A DNA stretch of 64,000 nucleotides, taken from Vanessa cardui (Eukaryota; Arthropoda; Insecta; Lepidoptera; Nymphalidae). The DNA lies in NCBI RefSeq assembly GCF_905220365.1, contig NC_061132.1, positions 3,038,001 through 3,102,000 on the forward strand, written 5' to 3'. Position 1 is the first letter of the stretch. The number at the start of each line of letters is the position of its first letter. This document shows, piece after piece, positions 1-9,500 of this stretch. The notes beneath the pieces are model-generated. The model was not told where the DNA came from. It saw only the letters and a list, made by a program, of their open reading frames with translations, and did no database searches. A program made the position numbers and the translations under genes.

Positions 1-528
1 TGGACATCTGTAACACAACGGTGGCTAAAGCGTTGTCAGCCTCGTAGGAACGGGTATAGTTAAGTTTTGAAAACTTCCATTTTTAATTCCTAAAAAACTT
101 AAGGAGGAAGAACAGGTAAGAATGATTTTACTCGCATACATTATCGAGGTGACAAGCGCAGAAGACGAAAATGTATCGGTATACCGATACGACGATACAC
201 CACAATAGACGACAGATCTTTGCAAACCTTACACGGTCTACACCATCAACTCGAATCGACAGCGTTGACATTGAAATAAAGATGTCATTCCAGTGGCGAC
301 ATCCTCTTCATCGTAGCTCATAAAACCGTTGATGTTTCTAGATCAGATTAAGTATTTTGAATCAATTATTTTAAAAAAGAGAAATATGTTATGATCTAAT
401 GGTAATCATATTGCGTCTGAACTATGAGGTGAACGTGTAAGATCTACCTTAAATAGTAGACTTGAACCTGTGTTTGAAATTTGCTAAGGACATTCAATAT
501 TTGTTTATTCCATTCAATTAACACTTAC

Positions 529-751
529 CTATTGCAAAAATCACGACATAGCTACCAATCTGACGTTTGCGCGATATTGAGGCGATGTAGCTGAGGCGCG
601 CTGATTTGACTTGCCGTGCGCCGCTAATTGAAACGCGTTGAGGCTCGTTGCGAAGCGGCGTCAACTGAAGCGGTACGACACAGAGAAGGCTGGAGATGCA
701 AAGCACTCTTGCTAGTGGACCGCTGATCTGGCATCGCTCAGTACGATCCAT
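529..751 (-). CDS. Gustatory receptor first exon (Gr D), gene runs off the left edge
   Basis: The minus strand reads ATG at 751 through 74 codons plus one base to a consensus donor (ATAG|GTAAGT) at 529/528. The peptide starts MDRTERCQISGPLARVLCIS. Its GPLARVLCISSLL stretch matches in position and character the ALAVVLRLSRALGLAPLRF stretch that opens Gr Y and Gr Z in this window. The exon ends in phase 1, like the first exons of Gr A, Y and Z. Family knowledge: insect Grs are seven-transmembrane ligand-gated channels in taste neurons. No convincing second exon was found between 1 and 520, so the rest either lies outside the window or is decayed. The exon is longer (223 nt) than the 166-nt first exons of A, Y and Z, which suggests a different subfamily. 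Confidence 0.5.
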
Positions 752-1239
752 GTTTTAGCTAATGTAATACAAGTTATACGGTCTTAGATATTGTACTTGA
801 TGAAACGCACTCATCACATTTTCTACCTACAGCAGTTCGATGGGTGAGTGAATAAGTGTAACTACAAAAACAAGAACATAACATCGTAAAAAACGAAGAA
901 TTGCAAGTCCATTTTCCGCACTGAGCTTTCTAGATTACCTCACAATACTATCAGTTACACTGACGTAACAAAAAATTTACGGTTTCCGATTTTTTTTCCA
1001 ACATTCTTTTCGTCCGTCAAGATAGACAGCTAGGCGAACAGGCGGACTGACGACCAGACAAAAAATGAATTGTTCTTATATGTGTTCCTTGTTTCCTTTC
1101 GAGCTACGGAATTCTAACAACAAGCTTTAAACTCTTCTATTTATTCAAGAGACGCGTTCATTGTTATATAATAGTTGCAAACCTACAGCGTCTGGTTTTT
1201 GCAACTGCTATAGTGGAGGTTTCGTTCGCGCTCTTGAAT
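752..1239. other. Intergenic, nothing recognised
   Basis: AT-rich sequence between the Gr D exon and the tandem duplication. No open frame with family resemblance and no repeat match within the window were seen. Confidence 0.5.
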
Positions 1240-2110
1240 CGTGCCACGAGCCACACAACAAGCGGCAGTTGTGTTGAACACAGTGTATTTGAAAATGTGT
1301 GTATACATTTAATATACGCACGTCATATAGAATATTTCCGACAATTTATCTATAATCTAATCAATGGATGGATCGGGGATATGCTTAATTCACCATTAAT
1401 TCCGATGTTTTTAAATACAGTATTACTGTATGGGAATCATAAACACCGGTATACATTAAGATCAATATAGATAAGAGCGAATTATTAGATATTAAAATGA
1501 ATTAGGCTCCATAACCCGAGATGTTCAAATGATTAGGCGTCAATCTGAACCGATGATAGCATATTCATATCAGATAAGCATCACTAAATTTTTATGTGCT
1601 CAATTTGTGTTTACAACACTTCATCTCCTGATACACGGGGAAAGAAAACCACATGCTAGAGATCAAAATCTCCCATACGTGCATCCATAAACCCTTATTG
1701 AATGGCAGAACAAACTCTTTCAATAGGGATCCGAAGCCCAAGGTTTCAGTAAAATCACTGTTTACTTTATATATAGTCCTTATTATAATCAGCAAGTTCA
1801 AAATGCAAAAACTATTTTTTACAAATTTATCAGAACACAATATCAATGGGAGCCAAAGGCTATCCATACTACACAACTAACCCTACATAAATATAAAAGA
1901 GGGTTAAAGTCGTAGATACATGTGTTATATCTCATATCTGTACCTTAAGTAACAATAAAACCTAAAATGGTAATGCTCATATCTACTTCAAACAATATCT
2001 AATTATGTTTATTGAGTTATTACCGTTTGATTTATGACAACTACATTTTACGTTGAGCAAACATCGCCTGCTAATTTTAATTATAATGGGTTCTTATGTC
2101 GCCTGTAAAC

Positions 2111-2155
2111 TGTTGCTTAATTTGCGCAATAAAACATTGCGCAAATTAAGCAACA
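2111..2155. repeat. Perfect 20-bp inverted repeat, 5-nt loop
   Basis: A 20-bp arm beginning TGTTGCTTAATTTGCG is followed by AAAAC and its exact reverse complement. It lies just upstream of the first recognised CRAL-TRIO exon. It may be the scar of a small foldback element. Confidence 0.85.
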
Positions 2156-2272
2156 GAACATATACTTATTTAAAAATATAGAACCTTAAAATTAAAATTT
2201 CAATTGAATGAGTTTTTTCTACTATTATGTGGTACTAGAATGTGTTGAAAATGTAAAACATGACATTTTCAG

Positions 2273-3365
2273 AGCGGTGCTCATGGTCATTCAATTGGCC
2301 AGGAATGCTTCTTACGGTTGACTTTAAAGGCGTGAGCCTGGCTCACTTCGCGAAAATCGATTTGTTCAGTTTACAACATTTTCTGTACTACCTTCAGGTA
2401 AGAAAATTATAAAGAGTATATTCGGAGAAAGTTTCTGTATCAATATATAAAAAAGTATGCTTTTAAACACTGAATATAAAAAATGTGCTGTATATTATGA
2501 TAATACTTAAAAGATACTCAGGTTTTCCATCTAGATTACACCCTTTGCTAGACAATTTTTGGCCAAGATTCACTCCTTCGAATTCCTGTGCTATACTAAC
2601 TCCTTGGTATATAATATGAATAAAAAATGTTCATAAATTTATTTCTCTTTTCCATGATTAGGAAGCAATACTTCTGAGGCTTAAAGGAATGCATTTTTTG
2701 AACGCACCGCCTTTTATCGACAAGTTGCTGGTGAAGATGAAACCATTTATAAAGAAAGAGCTGATGGACGTTACACGTCCATACAGCTGATTCTAAGAAC
2801 CTAAAAGATTACCTTCCTGTCGAGGCACTGCCAAACGATTCTGGCGGCAACGCCGAAAGTAATGATAAACATAAAGGTTGCTTGAACTAATTAAAATTAA
2901 ATCAGCATTTGCATTTTTATATTTAGATACGCGAACGAGCAAATGGGCTACATGGTGGTAAGCGTTCACCTTATAGACAATGGCGCTGAAATAAACTTTA
3001 ACCATCCCTTACGACGCCGCCAACCTTGAAAATTATGATGTCATATCTCATGTGCCTTTGGTTACATTGGCTCACTCATCATATTATATTTAATTTCCTT
3101 ATAGGGTGTAAATACCCTAAAAAATTCTACCCTTCTGCCAGTGAAGCCTATTAACTAGTATTTAACGAGTAATACTATAATTCCAAATATTCCTAATTTA
3201 CTAATTACAGATATGGTTTTGGCGAAATTAAGAAATTACAAGCCATATTTTGAGGAAGAGAGTCACAAGAAGGTAACGGAATCTCTAAGGCCGGGAAAAC
3301 AGAAGACAATATCAGATATATTTGGAGGGGTCGAAGGGACTTCCAAAAAGTTAGAAATTGATTAA
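2273..3365 (+). pseudogene. CRAL-TRIO domain protein, C-terminal exons, frameshifted
   Basis: Three exons with good splice sites: 2273-2397, 2662-2858 and 3211-3365. They encode the second half of a CRAL-TRIO (Sec14-like) lipid-binding protein. Recognisable pieces are DFKGVSLAHFAKIDLFSLQ and FLYYLQ in the first, KGMHFLNAPPFIDKLL and MKPFIKKELMDV in the second, and a typical lepidopteran tail, PGKQKTISDIFGGVEGTSKK then LEID and stop, in the third. Family knowledge: such proteins carry hydrophobic ligands such as retinoids or tocopherol in the cytosol. The middle exon shifts frame near 2770-2773: after ELMDV the frame hits TGA, while the next frame continues HVHTADSKNLKDYLPVEALP. Exon length (197 nt) confirms a net -2 or +1 change, since phase 0 in and phase 1 out need 196 or 199. 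No N-terminal exons were found upstream. It is either a truncated pseudogene or a gene with a sequencing error whose 5' exons lie farther left. Confidence 0.8.
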
Positions 3366-4333
3366 CATTTACGAAAGATTTCTGGAAGTGAGACAAACCA
3401 ATCAAATTTATACATTCAAAATTAATGTATGCAAAAAAAATAAACAAACTAAATTGACTGTGGTTTTTTTTTGTTAATACAAATTAACAGAAAAAAAAGT
3501 CCCATTACAGCACAAGATCTCCTCTTCTACTGACGGAAAGGTCTGAATCTCAATTGCAAAATTATTATGGTTATTATATTTGGATTAGTGGATATAGCGT
3601 GGCAAATATTCACCTGACACGCAAATGTTTGGTTGCGGTGATGATGATATTATATTGAGGATATTTACTTCATCGTGAAGAATGAAACAAATCTTAGAAA
3701 GACCTCAGGAGCCTTCGCTTCTGATTAAGGTTTACCTACTGGACCATTTTGGTAGTTTTAATGGAAATATAAAAAACAGCTCTTTACAATTAAGTAGATC
3801 GCGTCTAGATTAACGGGCAATATTGTTCTGCTATTCCATTATGTACATTAAATACAAAACTACTATTATCTAACACAATCTATACAAACATCAATTAAGT
3901 TATACTCAACTATATTCAAACTACAACTTTGTTGATATAATAATATATTATTGTGGTTAGTTTTCGTACGCGTCTATCGTAGACCTGCATGAAATTATTA
4001 ATGAAGGTAAAATAATAAAAGCAAAGAGGTTAAATATCGCTAGATAAACCTACATTATGCTTGATGTATTATAAATGTGCTTTACTAGAAAACTATTTAT
4101 TTAGATTGTATCTACAAAATTGATGGACATTTTATTTAAAAAATAAAGTATTTGTGTATTGCCACGAGCCATTGCCTATGTCAGCTTAATAAAAATATCA
4201 GGTCTGGAATCAAAAGATGACTTCAATATGGAATAGAAGAAATCAAATAGAACAAGAAAAAGGTACGTTCACGGACTCATTCGCCTGTTATAAATGCACT
4301 AGACTAGAGTAGTGATAAGTCAGCGATCTATAC

Positions 4334-4518
4334 TTTCCACAATATATTTCCCATCGAAATTTCACATTTGAGAATTCTCGTAACACCTTACTCGAACATT
4401 CTGCTGAATACAACACAAAGACCACCAAAGCGATTGCCGTGAACTCAATAATTTTTCTTAACTTGTAACGTGGGAATCGTACGAGTTGCAAGACCACCGA
4501 TGAATCGTCGCCAACCAT
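4334..4518 (-). CDS. Possible first exon of an unrecognised membrane protein (copy 1)
   Basis: ATG at 4518 on the minus strand opens 61 codons plus two bases to a possible donor (GGAAA|GTATAG). The peptide has a basic stretch (RFPRYKLRK) followed by one hydrophobic segment (FTAIALVVFVLYSA, about residues 26-42), the layout of an uncleaved signal anchor or signal peptide. No downstream exon was identified and no family is recognised. An identical copy lies in the second tandem duplicate. It may be a chance open frame. Confidence 0.25.
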
Positions 4519-4905
4519 CGGTACTGATTACGAGGGTATTCTCACTTCTGGCTCACGGTTCGAGCAGTAGACAAGGCTTGTTGATAGGATAAAAGTAATT
4601 CCTTTAATTCTTGTTCTTAAGAAATAGGTACAAAAATAGATCGTTTTATTTGCGCCTCTCGGGCTCGCGCATTATAACTCGCAAAACAACAATGCTTTAT
4701 ATTTTTGTGTTCCGATTTGACGTGTGAGCCAACGTAACGTAGCACATGGAGGATGTAACATCTTAGACGGGCAGCGATGAAAGGTGGTGACCATTTACTA
4801 TCAAATGGATCACTTTACCTGCCGCTTTCACATAAAAATAGAAATATAATTAAAGTGTAACAGCATGGATTCAATGGTTTCTGAATAGTTTTAGAGCTCC
4901 ATGAC

Positions 4906-4976
4906 ACGGAATCCCTGTGTTGTAAAGTAAGCGGGTCGCTAACAGCTGTTCTGCAAATATCAAGATTAGTTGGTGT
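4906..4976 (+). pseudogene. Truncated gustatory receptor exon 1 (copy of Gr A)
   Basis: Identical to the first 71 bases of Gr A exon 1 (6513-6583), ending exactly at the tandem duplication breakpoint. Beyond 4976 the sequence switches to ten filler bases and the start of copy 2. The position equivalent to the start codon is ACG (4906-4908), as in Gr A. It has no downstream exons and cannot encode a receptor. Confidence 0.88.
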
Positions 4977-4986
4977 GTTGTGTAAG

Positions 4987-6583
4987 CGTGCCACGAGCCA
5001 CACAACAAGCGGCAGTTGTGTTGAACACAGTGTATTTGAAAATGTGTGTATACATTTAATATACGCACGTCATATAGAATATTTCCGACAATTTATCTAT
5101 AATCTAATCAATGGATGGATCGGGGATATGCTTAATTCACCATTAATTCCGATGTTTTTAAATACAGTATTACTGTATGGGAATCATAAACACCGGTATA
5201 CATTAAGATCAATATAGATAAGAGCGAATTATTAGATATTAAAATGAATTAGGCTCCATAACCCGAGATGTTCAAATGATTAGGCGTCAATCTGAACCGA
5301 TGATAGCATATTCATATCAGATAAGCATCACTAAATTTTTATGTGCTCAATTTGTGTTTACAACACTTCATCTCCTGATACACGGGGAAAGAAAACCACA
5401 TGCTAGAGATCAAAATCTCCCATACGTGCATCCATAAACCCTTATTGAATGGCAGAACAAACTCTTTCAATAGGGATCCGAAGCCCAAGGTTTCAGTAAA
5501 ATCACTGTTTACTCAACTATATTCAAACTACAACTTTGTTGATATAATAATATATTATTGTGGTTAGTTTTCGTACGCGTCTATCGTAGACCTGCATGAA
5601 ATTATTAATGAAGGTAAAATAATAAAAGCAAAGAGGTTAAATATCGCTAGATAAACCTACATTATGCTTGATGTATTATAAATGTGCTTTACTAGAAAAC
5701 TATTTATTTAGATTGTATCTACAAAATTGATGGACATTTTATTTAAAAAATAAAGTATTTGTGTATTGCCACGAGCCATTGCCTATGTCAGCTTAATAAA
5801 AATATCAGGTCTGGAATCAAAAGATGACTTCAATATGGAATAGAAGAAATCAAATAGAACAAGAAAAAGGTACGTTCACGGACTCATTCGCCTGTTATAA
5901 ATGCACTAGACTAGAGTAGTGATAAGTCAGCGATCTATACTTTCCACAATATATTTCCCATCGAAATTTCACATTTGAGAATTCTCGTAACACCTTACTC
6001 GAACATTCTGCTGAATACAACACAAAGACCACCAAAGCGATTGCCGTGAACTCAATAATTTTTCTTAACTTGTAACGTGGGAATCGTACGAGTTGCAAGA
6101 CCACCGATGAATCGTCGCCAACCATCGGTACTGATTACGAGGGTATTCTCACTTCTGGCTCACGGTTCGAGCAGTAGACAAGGCTTGTTGATAGGATAAA
6201 AGTAATTCCTTTAATTCTTGTTCTTAAGAAATAGGTACAAAAATAGATCGTTTTATTTGCGCCTCTCGGGCTCGCGCATTATAACTCGCAAAACAACAAT
6301 GCTTTATATTTTTGTGTTCCGATTTGACGTGTGAGCCAACGTAACGTAGCACATGGAGGATGTAACATCTTAGACGGGCAGCGATGAAAGGTGGTGACCA
6401 TTTACTATCAAATGGATCACTTTACCTGCCGCTTTCACATAAAAATAGAAATATAATTAAAGTGTAACAGCATGGATTCAATGGTTTCTGAATAGTTTTA
6501 GAGCTCCATGACACGGAATCCCTGTGTTGTAAAGTAAGCGGGTCGCTAACAGCTGTTCTGCAAATATCAAGATTAGTTGGTGT
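4987..6583. repeat. Tandem duplication, copy 2 (internally deleted)
   Basis: Second copy of the block at 1240-4976, lacking the segment equivalent to 1767-3906. The internal junction at about 5510-5514 carries a four-base microhomology (TACT) present at both deletion ends of copy 1. The copy runs without interruption into the intact Gr A exon 1, so it holds the ancestral right-hand junction. Confidence 0.93.
5941..6125 (-). CDS. Possible first exon of an unrecognised membrane protein (copy 2)
   Basis: Identical duplicate of the minus-strand exon at 4334-4518, with the same single hydrophobic segment and possible donor. No continuation was found. Confidence 0.25.
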
Positions 6584-9500
6584 AGCTGCTTTACGCTTCA
6601 CGCCATATCGAAATGCCTACCGAATTTGCTTATGGCCCTATTTTAGAATTTACTCTTATATATTTTACGTTGTATTAAGTAAGTTCTCAATATTACTCTG
6701 CGAAGTACATTATTGTATCATTAAGATTTTATTTTAAGAGTTCTCTAATATTTTCAGTCTATATATGTTTCACTTTTTGGCTAAGGCAACTTCTCTCTTT
6801 GAGGAGAATGTGTTTTTAGAGTTTATACGACTATACTGCTCCAATGCGGATTGGTGTTTGCAAAAACAGGTTTACTCATGGTGTTAGCCTTCATCACCTT
6901 CAGTACGATATGAATTTAAAATTCAAATTAAATACATAAAGGAACTCGAAATCATTGGTTAAGAATTAACTTTTTATTTCTGATACTTGCCATTATTTTC
7001 AGTACTAGTGTCAGTATTAGGATACAGACATGAATATTATATAGCTGAACCATCACGGAAGATCCGCATACTACTGGGCTTGTCCGATTTATTCTTCATA
7101 TTCGAATTTTTTATGTCAAATTTGATAGTGATAACTGCAGCCTTCGATTTGTTGAATAGAATGAAGAGGCTAATGAAATGGATAAACAACATAGAAATGG
7201 TGATTTTTAATCATATATTTTTTATGATGTCCAAGGTAAACATTCTCAAGGGAGACTAGACTACGCAGGATATCCTGCCTAGTCTAGTCTCCCTATTAAA
7301 GTGCCCAAGTGTGAACACAGACACAAATGCTGTCTCTGTTCTCTCACTTTGACAAACTGGTGGGACGGCAAATCCAACACGACCGAAAAGAGTTTAGGCG
7401 CTGGACTTGGAAGTGTGCACTCTTCTAAATTCCAGCCTTTGGGTTGCTATTTAGACGTTTTCAACAGAAAAAGCCGATATGTTTTATCTTAAATCCAATC
7501 CAATCCAATTACAGCTTAAATCCAAGGGTCAGGATCTGTAGCTTTTATATCTAGTCACTAGAACAACGCGGTAGACAACGAAGCAAAAAGTCTTCCAAGT
7601 GTGTAAATACACTTATTGAATATAGCAAGAAGTAACCTATGAAAATTCTATAGCTAACATAATGCTACATTGAAGAAAAGCCAGTTTTTTTAACATACTC
7701 CACCACGTAGCTCCAATTGCCCTTATGAGGCAGATTTATCTGAGTCGAGCATGACATGACATTCCTCACAATGTTTATGTTCACCACCGATCATGAGCCA
7801 TACAAACAAAAACTTATTAGAAAAAGTACAATAACATACAAGTCATATCAATATGGAAACGACTGGTGTAATCCTCGAGTGATCTTTTCTCCATTTATCG
7901 GCAATATAACAGACAAATAAGGCTTATACATATAATTTATTCTAAAGATTGTCTAACTTCAAGGCTATTAATTTTGCAGGTAAACAAGGATTTGTCAAAC
8001 AACTATCCAAATTTTAATATAAGGAAAAATAAAATAATTATGTGGACTTACTTTGCGGTATTAGCAGTATTTGCTGTTATTGATATTGGAATCGCTGCCC
8101 ATCGCTATTTAAACGAAAATCTGTATCGTAAGTATTTAATATTAAGTGTAAAAATGTTATGGAGCTCTTTACAAAGCTGCATACAAGAGAACGTAGTAAA
8201 ATGTTTCAAAAGTATTTATTATCTTGAAACTGAATACGAAGTCATTATTTTGATGGCTTATTAAGTCTTATTTGAATGTCTGGTTATACTAAACATAAAT
8301 ATATAGTTCTATCGGTACATCAATAAATGGAGATCCATCATATAATTGATAAGTCTTATCTGTGTCTAAAATGTCTTATCATATGTTCTTTGATTCATCG
8401 GTAACTAGTATTTATGAATTAATATTTAAGTATTTGAGAAATCATATTTTGTAAAGATTGTGATGCAATCAGCGATGACTACTATTCAACTGATACGAAA
8501 CTGAATCTTATCAATGTCCTCATGATGTGTCATTTTTATAAATCTACATTTCCTCTGCAAGAAATTTTTTTTCAATGATTTTTGCAGAAGATATTTCCGT
8601 CTTTCTGGTGTTTCCTCGTCATTACAAAACGAAGTTACTTAAGGTAGAACGTTCACAAGAATTACGATATTAGCTTTCAAATAATGTTTATTATGTAGAT
8701 TTTTCTTTAATTGTTGCAGCGATAGTTCTAGGATTTATTGTATGCTACTACTTAAAGTGTACGATTCGACTCGTGATACAAATGCAATTTATTTTAATCA
8801 TCAGCTTACTGAACGACTCGCTTGGACTGATGAATGAACATTTGACTGATTTGAATTTGCAGCTTAATATATTCAGTAAGTACATTCAGATTAATTACCT
8901 CTATTAACATCTACATATTCGTTACTAATTAATAGAACGCCATCAGTAGGTGTTTAATTAAAGCCAGTTTTTTCACGCTCTGGCACAATTTGTAACTAGT
9001 TTTCACCAGCGGCTTCGCTCGTAATTTAGAGGTTGCTTATTATGTGTTAGGTTAAAAAGTAACCTTCCTTCCTGGGAGTTCAAGATTGCTTCACATCTCA
9101 TTTCATCAAATTCGGTTCATAGATTTATGAACCGAAGCAGTGTTATGACTTATTAACAATCTGCTATAATTTCTTGCCAGATATAGCTGAACCAATGACT
9201 ACCACATCAGCACAAGCTTTGACTCACCGTCTCTTTAACGTATACCTCTCGATATGTACTACTATAGTAGAGTTTAACAAAGAAGAAGGGATGATCGTGC
9301 TGCTCATGTATACTTACACCGTTTTTGATATCATGAATTCATTATTTATTATGGCATCAGCTTTACCAGGTAAGCTGTAAAAATCTGAATCAAATCAAAT
9401 CAGAAGTTATGAATCGTCATTTAACAAACTATTTTGAGTGAAGCTACCAACGATTTGGAATGCAGATTCCACCGAGAAGAAAGCGGAAACTTAGTAGTTA

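Larger units (their letters stand above)
1240..4976. repeat. Tandem duplication, copy 1 (3.7 kb)
   Basis: Bases 1240-1766 match 4987-5513 (offset 3747) and 3907-4976 match 5514-6583 (offset 1607) with essentially no differences seen. Copy 1 therefore carries an extra 2.14 kb (1767-3906) that copy 2 lacks; this part holds the CRAL-TRIO remnant. The right end of the unit lies inside the first exon of a gustatory receptor. Ten bases (4977-4986) separate the two copies. Confidence 0.93.

Noticed and set aside
1..480. Possible exon 2 of Gr D on the minus strand (CRLLWCIVVSVYRYIFVF)
   Set aside because: Hydrophobic and possible, but no convincing acceptor in phase 1 was found and the frame closes soon after; not strong enough to list.
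4815..5217. Open frames on both strands at the tandem junction
   Set aside because: They cross the duplication junction and have no family resemblance; they are by-products of the breakpoint.
6757..6870. Open stretch reading MFHFLAKATSLFEENVFLEF as a possible Gr A exon between exons 1 and 2
   Set aside because: It would need phase 2 in and gives phase 0 out, while exon 1 ends in phase 1 and exon 2 starts in phase 1. Direct splicing of exon 1 to exon 2 fits.
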